DNA of 64,000 nt from Notamacropus eugenii (lineage: Eukaryota; Chordata; Mammalia; Diprotodontia; Macropodidae). Below, in pieces: positions 45,243 to 56,755 of this stretch. The notes under the pieces are model-generated. The model worked only from the letters and a program-made list of their open reading frames with translations. It made no database searches and had not been told where the DNA came from. The stretch is from NCBI RefSeq assembly GCF_028372415.1, contig NC_092875.1, positions 434,999,377 through 435,063,376 on the forward strand, read 5' to 3'. Numbering within the stretch: the stretch's first letter is position 1; every line of letters begins with the position of its first letter. A program made the translations under genes and the position numbers.

Positions 45243-45512
45243 TAGGAGCAGTTAGATAGAGTAGTGGATAGAGTGCCACAGCTGGAGTCAAGAAGTCTCA
45301 TCTTTGTGAGTTCAAATCTGGCTTCTGATACTTCTTAGCTGTGTGACCCTGGGCAAGCCACTTAACCCTACTGGCCTCAGTTCCTTTTTCTGTAAAATGA
45401 ACTGCAGAAGGAAACGGCAAACTTCTCTAGTATCTTTGCCAAGAAAACCCCAAAATGAAGTGACAAAGAATTAGACATGACTGAAACAACTCAACAAAAA
45501 CAACACATTGTT
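45243..45512 (+). repeat. Marsupial tRNA-type SINE, full length
   Basis: 'gtagtggatagagtgccaca', 'gagttcaaatctggcttctg', 'agctgtgtgaccctgggcaa', 'agtatctttgccaagaaaac', 'gactgaaacaactcaacaaa'. A- and B-box-like Pol III segments are recognisable at the 5' end. Confidence 0.9.
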
Positions 45513-46690
45513 AGTGCTATGTAAATGTTAGTTGTTATTACAGCCATAATCATAACTCATATTTATAGAGAAAGATTTACAAAGAGTTTTCTTCCCAATA
45601 ACAATAGTGTTTCATGCAAAAGAATAAGGTTCCTGTCCTCAAAGAGCTTATCATCTAAATACTGGGACACGCTATATAGATTTGAAAAGAACTCTAAGAG
45701 TATCAAATAGTCCAGGACAATTACCAACTCAATAATAAAACAATAATTTCTTGAGGCATTTAGAGAAAGAAAGAACACTATGGTCATGTTATAGTTAGAC
45801 AAGACTTCATGGACAAGATGGAACTCAGGCTGTATTTTCACATCTATTATTTCATTTTTGACTTCTGCATCTATATAATTCCAAAAAAGTAAATAATGAT
45901 AGTTAAATGTAATAGACTAAATAGTTAAATTTAATATTGTGCCTAAAACAATCAAGGTTTTTTTTTTTTTGGAGAAAAGGGGAAATAAATGGAAGTCTAA
46001 AAAGAGAGTCAGTTCTAGGAACAATGATTGGAAGCTCCCACATCAAAACAATAGAGAATCATAGATAATTATGGGGGTTGTCAAGAGGAACAAAAGCAAA
46101 TGCTATCTTTTATACTGCTGATTTTAACTCATTTCCCCTTTTCTATACAAAATCTTTCATGGGGAAAAAAAAAACCTCCAGAAAATGATTAATGGCAAAA
46201 TAAGGTTGTGATCTGGTGTACTGTGACATATCAAGCTTTACTATTTCAATGATTTGGGCATCAATCCCCTTCCAGTGCCCCCATGACATCTGTACTAAAT
46301 GGCTGTCCTTATGTTAACAACTTTTAACATCACAGTCTCTACTACCAGAACTGCTCATTTCCATTTACTCACAGAATGACAAATTAAACTTCTTCTGGGG
46401 CTATTGGTACTTTAAAAAGAAGTGTGGGGAAAAGGTAGTGAGATAGAATGTGCTCAAAAAGCTTTGTTGCCTTAAATATTATGACACTTACAGAAATGTA
46501 TATTAAGGACTCCTACTAAGGTTATCTCAAGATCATATTTCAAGATACCCATCTTCTCAGGAAAGGTCCAGACGGTCAAAGGAGAGCCAAACTATTTATT
46601 ATGGCAGTCCAACCCTCTCATTTAAATGTTGTTCTCTGTTCTTGGCATAATAACGCTCCTGATATACTCAGCTGGCATTACATCGTCCTT
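45513..46690. other. Unannotated stretch, possible antisense L2 at 45.6-45.85 kb
   Basis: 'gttcctgtcctcaaagagct' and following text hint at an antisense L2. The rest shows no gene or named repeat. One copy of the 30-bp direct repeat lies at 46,031-46,060. Confidence 0.35.
46031..46060 (+). repeat. 30-bp exact direct repeat, copy 1
   Basis: Begins 'gaagctcccacatcaaaaca' and is identical to 47,340-47,369. The flanks of the two copies are unrelated. Confidence 0.85.
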
Positions 46691-46990
46691 TTGATTGCAG
46701 TGTGGATTGAATACCACATGCCCTCCTCCTCCTCCTGCTCCTCTTCTTGTCTGCTACATCATTGGAGTTGATTGCTGTGACCACTCATCAGGAAGGTCTG
46801 GCAGCTGCAAGACCCAGATGCCAATTTCTTTTGACAGTGGTCTCGGCATGTCAGCTTATCTCCCCATTTGGTACCTCTTCTGACATCAAGACTTATGTGG
46901 ACTATGAAATAGTCAGGGGGAGGGCAGAAGCATCAAACTCCATTAGTAAAAGAAAGAGATTGGGGGATAAAATCACTGGGAAGCTTATCC

Positions 46991-47142
46991 AAAAGACCAG
47001 AGCAGATCACTTTGCAAACCAAAGACGATTAGGCTGTACCTACATGGAGAAGGAAATGGCAAATGACTCCACTGTTCTTGCCAAGAAAACCCTAAATGGG
47101 GTCATGAAGAGTCAGGCACAACTGAAAACGACTCGGCTCTAA
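46991..47142 (+). repeat. Marsupial SINE, 3' half
   Basis: 'atggagaaggaaatggcaaa', 'gttcttgccaagaaaaccct', 'gtcatgaagagtcaggcaca', 'actgaaaacgactc'. Much of the 131-codon frame at 46,747-47,142 is therefore repeat-derived. The sequence before it (46,695-46,990) is unassigned but probably part of the same composite repeat. Confidence 0.75.
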
Positions 47143-47339
47143 CCACATAATTCCAAGCCATTCAGCTGATAAATGAAATTCATCATACACAATGCAACCT
47201 AAGATATTTTGCATTTCTGAATTATATTATCACTGTATTTTATATCTCCCAATCTGGTGTTTGAGTCACATATTGGCCTTAATAATTCTAATTCTTTCAT
47301 GCAATACATAATATGAGAGTAAGGTATATAGCAGATACA

Positions 47340-47369
47340 GAAGCTCCCACATCAAAACAATAGAGAATC
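47340..47369 (+). repeat. 30-bp exact direct repeat, copy 2
   Basis: Identical to 46,031-46,060; offset 1,309 bases. Confidence 0.85.
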
Positions 47370-47694
47370 TTAACCTCTCTGTGACCCGAGCAACTCTCTA
47401 AGAGTGCAAGTGGAAGAACACCTACCTGCTGCATAGATAAGGCAGTTTTGCTATTTGGGGTTCCTGATGCCAAAGAAATCAGTGGTCCAGTCACAATGAC
47501 AACACTGTACTTTCCCCAGTTCGGTCCCTCCATAACAGTAAGGGACCCAACTCTACTTTTTCAGTATCCTCCACAGGGTCAAGTTTATCACTCGTCCCTC
47601 CAAAGACAAATACTGAATATTGTGTCTTATGTGTTGATTAACTGAATGCTCTGTTTTAGAATATAGGAATAGTGTTTAGGCCTTTATATGATAT

Positions 47695-48340
47695 TTAAGA
47701 CAATCAATCAACAAAAATTTATTTATCAAGCTCTTACCATGTGTCATACAGAATTCTAAGTTCCAGCAATGCAAAGATAACGCTAATATGTAAGGAGATA
47801 ACATTCTCAAAAACAGTGTATGCATATAGAGGTATACTTGAGACTTCTCCAATTCCAATACAAGGTAACTTTGGAGGAGAAGACACCAGAAGATGAGGAG
47901 AAAGCAGGAAAGACACTCCCTCCTCCCAAATGTGCTGTTTGAGTTGAGCCTTAAGGAAAGCCAAGGATCCCAGAAGGCTGAGATGAGGTAGGAAATCATT
48001 CTTGGCAGGCAGACAATCAGTAAAATGGAGACAGGAGATGGGATGCCATGTGTGAGCCACAGCAAGTACAACAATATGGCTAGAGTGCAAACATCATGCC
48101 GGAGAATAATGTGTAAGTATTGGAGAGATAGGAAAGGGTCAGAGAGAGCTTTAAATACCAAACAGGATTTCTATTTGATCCTAAAGCTACTAGGAAGCCA
48201 GATACTGGTGCTTATGGAGAAAGGAAAGGTATGACCTGCTCAGACCTGTGCTTTAAGAAAATCACTTCGGTGGCTACACAGATGATGGATTAGAGTGGGG
48301 GGAGGCTTGGGGCAAAGAGACTAATTAGAAGGCTAAATTA
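47695..48340 (-). repeat. L2 LINE, antisense
   Basis: 'caatcaatcaacaaaaattt', 'gagttgagccttaaggaaag', 'ggatttctatttgatcctaa', 'agacctgtgctttaagaaaa', 'tcacttcggtggctacacag'. Overlapping frames on both strands (up to 161 codons) are repeat shadows. Confidence 0.65.
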
Positions 48341-48634
48341 GCTACAAAAAAATAATATTTGATGATATTTTATCATATCTTGGTGGTTTTTCCTACACTA
48401 TCCTTCACTATAAGGGATCCTGCACTATCATAGAATTGAAATCATCTTAGATAATGTCTAATAGAGCCTACCATGTTGCAAAGGCTTGGGGGAAGAGGGA
48501 TTCGGAGAGAGAGTGCTCAGCAACAAACAATATGTTTAACGTGTTAAGATTTAATATCAGGAGGACCAAATTTTTTTTTACACTTTAACTTAAAATATTT
48601 CAAATGGTTTTTCTTTTCTTTTAAAAAAAATCTT

Positions 48635-49110
48635 CATTAGTTCTCTATTACCTCTAGGATAAAATGCAAGTTATAATCTAAGGCTTTCTATAATTTGTCT
48701 CCCACCTACCTTTCCAGTCTTATTTTAAATTAATCCCCTTCACATATTTTATGTTCCAGCTAAACTGGGTCACTGGCCATTTTTGGAACTTGAAATTTCA
48801 TCTGCCTATATGTTTTCACATGAGCCTCCCCTCATGCCTGGAATGAATTACCTCTTCTCCAACTCTTAGAATACTTACTTTCCTTTTAAGGATCAGCTCT
48901 TTGCTAGCAGATCCCTGATTCCCAGTTGTCAGTTCTAGCTTTCTTCCCACGTTATCTTCTATTTACCTCTCTCTTACCTCCATCCTGCCCTCTTACGAGA
49001 GAAGTTCCTTGAAGGTGGGAATTTTCTTATTTTCATTTTAGTATCCAGAATATGTAGAGTCAGTGCCCTATAAATAGCAGGCACTTAATAAATTTAAAAT
49101 GGGATTGAAT
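48635..49110 (+). repeat. L2 LINE 3' end
   Basis: 'taggataaaatgcaagttat', 'cccacctacctttccagtct', 'cttgaaggtgggaattttct', 'ataaatagcaggcacttaat'. Sense orientation, near-terminal. Confidence 0.75.
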
Positions 49111-49308
49111 GCATGAAGACTGACCACTAATATCCAAAAGGGGTTATAATCTCTGTTTGTGGAAGGAATACCTCCATTGATAAGCCACAGGTGCTTGAAG
49201 CATGTACATATAAGTATCTACTCCACAGATCACCCCAAAAAGATGAGTAAATATTTAAAATTTTAGTCAATCATTCAGAAAAATTTTTTACATAAACTCA
49301 AACATCTA

Positions 49309-49563
49309 ATGGGTAGCTAAGTGGCATGGTAAATAGAGCTCTAGACCTGGAGTAAGGAAGACCTGAGTTCGAATATGGCCTCAGACACTAACTGTGTGAT
49401 CCTGGGCAAGATCCTGTTTGCCTCAATTTCCTCATCTATAAAATAAACTGGAGAAGAAAATGGCAAACCACTCTGTTTTGGGGGGCTTTTGCCAAGAGAA
49501 CCCCAAAAGAAGGTCACAAACACTCAGATACAACTGAAAGACTAAATAACAAAAAAAAAAACC
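49309..49563 (+). repeat. Marsupial tRNA-type SINE, full length
   Basis: 'gggtagctaagtggcatggt', 'gacctgagttcgaatatggc' (intact B-box core), 'tttgccaagagaaccccaaa', A-tail at about 49,550-49,562. Confidence 0.9.
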
Positions 49564-49721
49564 CAAATCAAATAATTTCAGTTCAGGGGAAGATACAAAG
49601 TTTAAATAAGAGGCAAATCCTATCCTTAGAACTGTAGAGTTTATAGACAGAAGATATTTAAACAAATAACCGTAACCCACAATAATACATGTCATACTTT
49701 GCCCCCTTCACATCCTATAGC

Positions 49722-49925
49722 ATGGGACAGTAGAAAGAGTACTAGATTCAGAGTCTGAGGAATTAGTTTCAGTTGCTGGCTTTGCCACTTACTACCTTTC
49801 TCACTAGTTATTTTCCCTCTCTGGACCTTGACTCTTCATCTGTAAAAGGAGAAGTACGTGGACTAGGTCCCAAAAGGCATGGAAAATCTTAACTTCTTTC
49901 TCACTCTAAATCTATGATTCTACCT
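49722..49925 (+). repeat. MIR-type SINE
   Basis: 'gggacagtagaaagagtact', 'gactcttcatctgtaaaagg', 'ctcactctaaatctatgatt'. Confidence 0.75.
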
Positions 49926-50118
49926 TGTATTATTATATCCTATTATGATCCACCTTGTATTTTTATGCTTATCTGTTTACATGTCATTTTCCAAACCCCA
50001 CTTCCAAGTAGGGGAATATAAGCTTCTTAAGAAAAGAGATAAGGTCATTTTTCAAATCGTTTTATCCCCAGTGACTTGCACATAGGAGGCCTTTGATATG
50101 TCTCTTGATTGAATTGAG
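49926..50118 (+). repeat. L2 LINE 3' end
   Basis: 'ggggaatataagcttcttaa', 'cacataggaggcctttgata', 'ttgattgaattg'. Confidence 0.65.
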
Positions 50119-50229
50119 AGGTACAAAAAAAGTGCTAACTGATATTTTTAAATAAATGTTTTAGTTCTAGAACTAGAATATCACTCTTTTAAGTAGAAGC
50201 CTTTATCTTCTTCCCTTTTATGGGTTGGT

Positions 50230-50900
50230 CTGAAGTTGTGTAAAGAATGTAGCAGAATCTTTGCAGAATGAAGGGTGACGTCCCATGAAAGGAAAATTGT
50301 CTCTCACACTTCCTTTACAGAAATCGGCATGGTTTCTAAGACTAGGGGGCACTTTTGTTGCCTGCTATGGAAGAGTTCTATATACCCAGGTGCACCATGA
50401 ATATTATTTGATGATGATGAGCACTTGATGAATAATTTTCTGAGTGTTGTTGATAATTACTGTCGTATACTATTATAGATCCAAAAGCAAAAAGCTAACG
50501 AGCAGGTCTAAGAATAAAAGGTTAAAATCCAAAGAAAAGAAGTGATCATTTTTCTGGGTGTGGAGAAAATTTTAAAGGATTAGATGAACATGTGGGAAAC
50601 TACCAGCCGACCAGTTCAGCTGGTGTAGCTATTCATCTGCATCAATTTTATATACTGAAATACTTTCAGGAGAGTCATGATTTCATCATACCTTTCAGTG
50701 AAGATAAGCTCTTCACCAATGCAGGTCTTATTAGACCAACTTCTATCTGCTTTGTTGTGGCCAGAAAAAAAATCATCACTAAGGGACAAATCCAGTGGGA
50801 TTTTAGACTGGTTCTCAGACAACAGATGTACAAGTCAGGCATCAGCCCATAACGGTATCCTGGCAGGGCTTGTGCTCCACTGCTAAAACCTTATCACTCC
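50230..50900. other. Repeat-free stretch with CTCF-like motif
   Basis: No named repeat or supported coding frame. Overlapping frames at 50,592-50,886 are on both strands and unsupported. Confidence 0.4.
50339..50352 (+). promoter_or_regulatory. CTCF-like motif
   Basis: 'agactagggggcac' agrees with the CTCF core at 12 of 14 positions, including the central 'tagggggca'. Motif only. Confidence 0.35.
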
Positions 50901-50929
50901 GCCATAGTGAGAGGCATTAGTGACAAGCA

Positions 50930-50985
50930 TAGTGCCGGCCTGATACATAGTAGGCACTTCAATGAATGCTTTTTGATAGGCTGGC
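50930..50985 (+). repeat. L2 LINE 3' tip
   Basis: 'agtgccggcctgatacatag' then 'taggcacttcaatgaatgct'. Confidence 0.65.
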
Positions 50986-50989
50986 TGAA

Positions 50990-51985
50990 TAGGAGTTATG
51001 TTTTGTCATTTCTCACTCTATTACTTTATTTGTTTGGGGTCTAGATTTGTGGTCTCTTCAGTACAGGGAGCACCCACTAAGGAAATTCCCTTCACCAATG
51101 CAGATCAGCACCTGCTCTAGAATTTCTAGTTTTAAAGAGATATTTGGGCTCCTGAGAAAATCATTATGTATCACAGACACTACTTGAACACAAATTTTTC
51201 TTATCCATTTTTCCAGATAGTCTGAATTCAACCACATCACAAATACACATCTGTTTTTCTCAATTTCATTCTATTTATGCCATGAGGACAATGTGACAGG
51301 GAGGCATGGACTTAGAGGTGAGATTTGTTTTCTTTCCCCCCTCCACAAGACCTTTTATGGAACATGGGACATCCTTACATGTTTCCTGTCTAAGGCAGTT
51401 GTGGTTACCTCTCTACAGACTATTCTACTCCCTTCAAGTGGAAGTCATTAGAAAAAAAATCTAAGTTTAACTGGAAAACCCTTTCCCCAAGTAATGCTGA
51501 CATCAGTGATGATGCCGGTTTACTCTCAAGACAGCAAATGAGGAGCAGGCTTTTTGATCCAGGAAAAACACCAGAATAAAAATGAATCTTTTTTTCTGTT
51601 AGAAATGGAAAAAAATAGGCTGTAAAACAGGCAAGAAGGAATGGTTTTGCAAGCTGGTCAAGAGGCTATAACTGGGAATAAGGGCTGAAAATCCACAAAT
51701 TGAAAGCAATGAATGTACCCTTTGGAGTACCTGATGACAAGTTTGAAAAAAGAAGAAAAATGGGACTAATTTCAAATTAAGGCAGAAGATTCATTCTCCT
51801 CTTTTAAAAAGTTAAAATCATGTTTTTATGTACTTTAATTTAACTACATTTAATTGCACTAGACTTTGGAAGTACAAGACTCAATGATGTCACATTCCAT
51901 TTAAAAATTAAAAATTCTAAAGGCAGTTTCTACATAAGAAATGCTGGAATAAGGAAAAATAATAGTAATTATAACATATTAGTAA
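50990..51985. other. Unannotated stretch
   Basis: No gene or named repeat seen. Confidence 0.4.
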
Positions 51986-51989
51986 TACT

Positions 51990-52190
51990 TTAAGCTGCAA
52001 AGCATTTCACATGCATTATCTTACTTGATATTTCACTTGATCCTCACAGCAATCTTTTGTTAGAAATATGATAAGTATCTTAGAGACTGAGAAATTGAAG
52101 CTGAGAGAGATTAAGTAATCTTCTCAGTAACACAAAGTTTGCATGCCTCTGAGGCAAGATTCAAACCTATGTCCTCTGAGTCCAATATTC
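51990..52190 (-). repeat. MIR-type SINE
   Basis: 'gcaaagcatttcacatgcat', 'gagactgagaaattgaagct', 'gcaagattcaaacctatgtc'. Confidence 0.7.
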
Positions 52191-52194
52191 ATCA

Positions 52195-52320
52195 AATATT
52201 TGTGAAAGGTAATGTGCATGCAAGTCACTGTGGAGGTATTTAGAGAAATACCAGATCTTAATCCTGTCCTGTAATCTAGTTAGGAGACCAGGAATATACA
52301 TTTTTAAAAGTGTAAGTAGC
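52195..52320 (-). repeat. L2 LINE 3' end, antisense
   Basis: 'tcatcaaatatttgtgaaag', 'cttaatcctgtcctgtaatc', 'tagttaggagaccaggaata'. Confidence 0.5.
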
Positions 52321-52394
52321 CTAATGCTACAACTGTAAATTTCTCATCAGATCATAGATCCAGAGTTGGAAGGTGACATGTGGCTCAATTCCTT

Positions 52395-52680
52395 TCGAGG
52401 CAGCAAGATGGAACATTTGACTTCAAGGTGGGCCTGGCAATATGAAAACCTGAGTTCAAACACTGCCTTTGACACGTAGCATCGGTGTAATTTTGGGTAC
52501 CTCTCTTAACCTCTATCTGCCTCAGTTTCTTAAACTGCAAAATGTAAATAATAAGAATATCCAATTCACTAGTTCATTGTGAGAACCAAATGAGATAATT
52601 CTAAAGCACAGTGCATGGCACATAGTAGGCACTATATAATACTTGTTCCCTTCCATTATCATCATTATCATTGCTACCAG
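52395..52680 (+). repeat. MIR/marsupial SINE
   Basis: 'cgaggcagcaagatggaaca', 'acctgagttcaaacactgcc', 'ctgcctcagtttcttaaact', 'gcatggcacatagtaggcac'. Confidence 0.8.
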
Positions 52681-53289
52681 TATTATTTCAAAGAAGAGGA
52701 ACCTTAGGCCCAGGTTATGTGTCATGATCAAGGTCAAGCGTGTTATCGATATCAAAGGCTCGATTTTCGTTCATTGACTCAGATTCCAGAGCTTTTCTGC
52801 TGTACCCCACCGTCCTTATTCTTTTGAACAGAGTATTCAGCATATTCTATCTCCATGGTGACATTAATGAAGCAATTGCCCTCTTTCCCTGCCCTTCCTA
52901 CCCCTCTGCCTCCACCTGGGAAATACAATGTATCTTTATGTTAATTACTACTTAAAAGCAATTACATTACCAAAAGATCCACAGCTACATGAATTTCTTC
53001 ATTAATGCAGTATACAGACCTTCCCCATCTTAATATATGGCTTTGGGAACTGGTATGGAAGCCAAGAGTCCATTGCCTAGTGGTCAGTTTTCTTTTGAAG
53101 AGTTTTGGCGCCTGTAACCAGGCTGCTCCTTGAACTGTGAGCATACAGTCTTGTTTCTGCACCTATCTGTACTCAAAACTTTTTCAGTTTTGTAAGACCA
53201 ACTAAAGCTGATATTATACTGGTACTGAGCCAATATTAAAAGTAAGAAGAAAACTAATAAATCTTCCGATACAGCTTCAGTTTAACTTT

Positions 53290-53610
53290 CAGTCAATTAA
53301 TTAAAAAGTGTGCATTTATTGAGCATGTCTTATGTGCCCAGAACTGTGATAGGCTTAAGAATATAAAGATTAAAAGTAGAAACAATTCTGCCCTTATAAT
53401 TTATCAAAGAGATATATGTGTGTATGTATTTATACGTATGTAATCATATACAACATGTATACACTAATATTTAAATGTATATACTATGCATATATTCAAA
53501 ATTTAGACAAAAGTGATAATAGAAGATTTGAGGGGAAGACACCTTCAGGTGTTGGTAGGGGAGGAGGGGAATGAGCAAAGATATTCTAGAAAAGGTACAA
53601 ATTGAAGGCT
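53290..53610 (-). repeat. L2 LINE, antisense
   Basis: 'gcatttattgagcatgtctt', 'atgtgcccagaactgtgata', later 'gatattctagaaaaggtaca'. It contains a (TA/TG) patch at 53,410-53,500. Confidence 0.6.
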
Positions 53611-53620
53611 AGGGTAGAGG

Positions 53621-53871
53621 ATGGGCAGCTAGGTAAAGCAGTAGATACAACATTGGGCCTCAAGCCAGGAATACCTGAGTTCAAATTCGACCTCAGACAC
53701 TTACTGTCTCTGTGACCCTGGGCAAGTCACTTAACCCTGTTTATCTCAGTGCCTTATCTATAAAAGGGGCTGGAGAAGGAAACGGCAAACTGCACCAGGA
53801 TCTTTGTCAAAGAAAACACCAAACAAGGTCACACAGAGTCCAACACAACTTAAATGACTGAACAAGAACAA
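53621..53871 (+). repeat. Marsupial tRNA-type SINE, full length
   Basis: 'ctgagttcaaattcgacctc', 'gtgaccctgggcaagtcact', 'ctggagaaggaaacggcaaa', 'atctttgtcaaagaaaacac', 'atgactgaacaagaacaa'. It abuts the next MITE. Confidence 0.9.
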
Positions 53872-54065
53872 TGGACCATAGATAGATTTCAGGCGGTCCA
53901 TGAATTTGAATGGGAAAAAAAAAATATCATTTTGTCGCATAATTTGTTTTCATTATAATCCTAGGTATTTTGTTTTATGCATTTAAAAACATTGTTTTTT
54001 CTGAGAAGAGACTCCAATCTGTCAAAAGGGTCTGTTATACACAACAAAAAAGTTAAGAACTCCTG
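53872..54065. mobile_element. hAT-like MITE, second copy
   Basis: Related to 43,831-44,056: 'aggcggtccatgaatttgaa', 'ttttatgcatttaaaaacat', 'ctgagaagagactccaatct', right end 'gttaagaactcctg'. The left terminal repeat is lost next to the SINE. Confidence 0.6.
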
Positions 54066-54599
54066 CTTTAGTTCAATGCCATCATTTTATAGAAGATGAC
54101 ACTAAAAAGCCAATATCTCCTGGCTTCTCTGTCTACTCCTTGTCTACCCGAGTCACGTTGCTAGTTTTGTGTTATCCACCATTGAGTTTTGCATTTGATG
54201 CTCTTACCCTTCACGAACATAAGCATTTGGGAATTGACTCCATTTGTATTGTGGATTTGCTGTCATATAACCAGATAGCTTATGAAATATGCCTTTAATA
54301 TTTAAATTGCATTCTTTAAAAGGCAGCTTATGCCCATCTTGCCTTGAGAACTCTAGGGCATGAAAAGTTCAAGGCCATAAAAAATCAAGGGACTTTTGAA
54401 TCATCAAGGATCTCAAAGGCTGAGGTACTTTTTAACCAAAGTCAGAAATATTACATTTTCACAACTTTATGCCTCATGAGTGACTCAATTTGATTCATAC
54501 TTTCCAAAATAAATTCTTCTCTGGCCTAAGACTAAAGCATAATAATTTTCAGGTCAAAAGGAGCTGTTGGCGGGTTGGTTTTTTTGGTGGGTATTTTTT

Positions 54600-55160
54600 T
54601 TTTTTTTGACATGAGAAAGGAAAGAAATTAGGGCGCCAAATGGAACACTAGCTGCAGCCTTAATTAAGGAGCTGGAACTGTAGCTTGGTAATTACTATAA
54701 ATGATGCACCCACATCCTCCATATTATTTAGCTGGTGAATTTCTGACTTTCCCTTCGCATGTAAAAAGAGGGATGTGAATTTCCAACTGAAAAATTGTTG
54801 CCCTCACCCCTTCCTTCATTCCCTTACACAACTCCCATTGACGTCAGCATGAGCTGTATTCGTGTATCCAAAGCCAAGAGAAAAAAGGGCTTTGAAATAT
54901 AGAGTACAGGTCAGATATTGACAGGGTAACAGTACAGAGAGGGAAGAGAAAAGGAAATGGTGAAGTTGTAGGAGGAGAAGGCAGATGGAATTGCTGCATA
55001 AGGAATTATTATTCAGCACTGGCAATAAGTCTTTTTCCCTCTTTCCCCAAACTGCTACATTCCAAATGCAAGGCAGAGCTACTGAGGTTTCATAGATGGC
55101 TGAGAACATGTGAAAGAGAATATAGGGAGAAGAACAGGGGGAGGGAGACTTTCTGGAAGC
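54600..55160. promoter_or_regulatory. Candidate conserved non-coding element with CRE
   Basis: Repeat-free DNA with a homeobox-like 'cttaattaagg' (54,659-54,669), 'taattactataaatgatgca' and a full CRE palindrome at 54,839-54,846. Function as an enhancer is inferred from motif density alone. Confidence 0.3.
54839..54846. promoter_or_regulatory. Consensus CRE (CREB/ATF site)
   Basis: Exact 'tgacgtca' palindrome; its central CpG is retained although the surroundings are CpG-poor. Confidence 0.45.
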
Positions 55161-55248
55161 TCTGAGAAGAAGAGAGGAAAAAAAGATTGGAAAATGTTAC
55201 AAGCATTCTGTTCATGTTGTATCACTTAGTGCAGTCTTGTCTCTCCAG

Positions 55249-55466
55249 CCCACTAGTCTGGAACAAAAGTCAGTCTCAAGCATAACAACAGACACTGGGG
55301 AAGTATCCAACAAAAGCTCACCTCCCAAAGAACAGGATGGTGCTATGACTGAATGCCAGGCAAGCAAAGCAGAGATATTACAGAAAAATGCCAAGGCCCA
55401 CATTGTCTCTTCCACCTCTTCTCCTCCCCCTCTGCTGAATGAACTGCTAAAAGACCAAGAACTATG
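55249..55466 (+). CDS. Candidate internal coding exon, product unknown
   Basis: A 218-base segment is open in one frame from an acceptor-like 'gcagtcttgtctctccag' (AG at 55,247-55,248) to a strong donor 'atg|gtaagaga' (GT at 55,467). It would enter in phase 0 and leave two bases of a codon. The 72 complete codons give a Ser/Pro/Lys/Glu-rich, low-complexity-free peptide without cysteine clusters or membrane segments. It ends in P-P-P-L-L-N-E-L-L-K-D-Q-E, which contains an L-x-x-L-L nuclear-receptor-box-like motif. Base use differs from the simple-repeat frames elsewhere. I do not recognise the protein and see no partner exon in the window. It could be an exon of a long gene, a decayed retrocopy, or a chance frame. 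Confidence 0.3.
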
Positions 55467-55479
55467 GTAAGAGATAAGA

Positions 55480-56450
55480 AGAACCCAGGAACTTGTGGCA
55501 GGTGTTACATGTGGAGACTCTGCACACTGGGACAGCCACCTGTGATTTATTTTCTGCTGGTCATAACAATCCCCTGACCATTGGGGGAGAACAGGGGAGA
55601 GTATTTGAGTGATTCAGGTCTAGATGTGAATGGTGCTTCTTGTGGCTTTCTCACAGGGTAGAACAGATGATCCGAGGAAAAAGCTTTTCTCCTCACAGAA
55701 CATGTGCGTTTGGGATTTTGGACTACTTTGCCAGGGCTGCCCATAAACGCTAGAAGACAGGAGCAGTAGTTTGGCCTCAACTAAGTGAGCCATGGAATTG
55801 AAGCCAAGCAACAGTGAAGTCTAATGCAAGTTCTGCCATTGCTTCATTGTGTGGACCCCATCCAGGGCCATCCAAGGTCATCCAGGGCATTGCTTAGATT
55901 AGGAGACAGGAAGAAAGGAAGGTAAAACCCAGGGCATTAGAAGGATGAAGTTGAAAGGTGGAAAAGAGAAGCTTGGTCTGCCAGGCTAGATGATGCTAAA
56001 GAGTTTATTTATTTTCTTAAGTCAATTGAGACTTACAATTAGCATAATAGAGCCCTCCTCACTGCCTAAAACAAATTGGGTAAAAGCGTCTCTCGAATTT
56101 CTCCTCCGTTCCACATTCAACCTCTTTAGGGAAATCCTCTTTGAAGCTTTTCTCCTTTTTGTGGTCATAGAATTCACCTGGACAAAAATTATCTGGAGGA
56201 AGGGGAAAGGAAACATCATGCTTTTCAAAGATCATTTCACTATTCTCTCCATGAGAATATAACTTTAGAGCTTTAAGAAAGCTCTTATGTCAACTCATCC
56301 AACACGTGCATTTTATACATGAGAAAACTAATTTCTTCCCAGATCTGTTCAAGGAATTAATACAATTAAACACTTTTAATGAATATTTCTCTAATGTTGA
56401 CTATATGAAGGTTTAAAAAAAAGACATGAATGATTGGGCCCAGTATCAAT
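55480..56450. other. Unannotated stretch
   Basis: No named repeat or gene; overlapping frames on both strands are unsupported. Confidence 0.4.
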
Positions 56451-56454
56451 ATGG

Positions 56455-56690
56455 TGAATAGATATGGCAGCTACTAGGTAGAGTGCTCGACTTGGAGTCA
56501 GGAAGACCTGAGTTTGAAGCCTCCCTCAAATAATTACAAACTGTGTGACTCTGTCTATATCAGCCTCAGTTTCCTCATCTGTAAGAGAGAGATATTAATA
56601 GTACCTGCTTCATAGTATTCTTGGGAAGAGAAAATGAAATATATGTAAAGCACTTTTCAAACCTTAAAGGACTCTAAAAATGTTAGTTAC
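56455..56690 (+). repeat. Marsupial SINE ending in (TAC)n
   Basis: 'gacttggagtcaggaagacc', 'tcagcctcagtttcctcatc', 'gtaaagcacttttcaaacct', 'taaaaatgttagttactact'. Its 3' tail runs straight into the microsatellite. Confidence 0.85.
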
Positions 56691-56710
56691 TACTGCTACT
56701 ACTACTACTG

Positions 56711-56755
<45 letters not shown>

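Noticed and set aside
46747..47142. 131-codon frame
   Set aside because: Its 3' half is a marsupial SINE; no supporting splice sites.
47676..48161. 161-codon minus-strand frame and its overlapping partner
   Set aside because: It lies wholly in an antisense L2 and is the decayed L2 polymerase region or its shadow.
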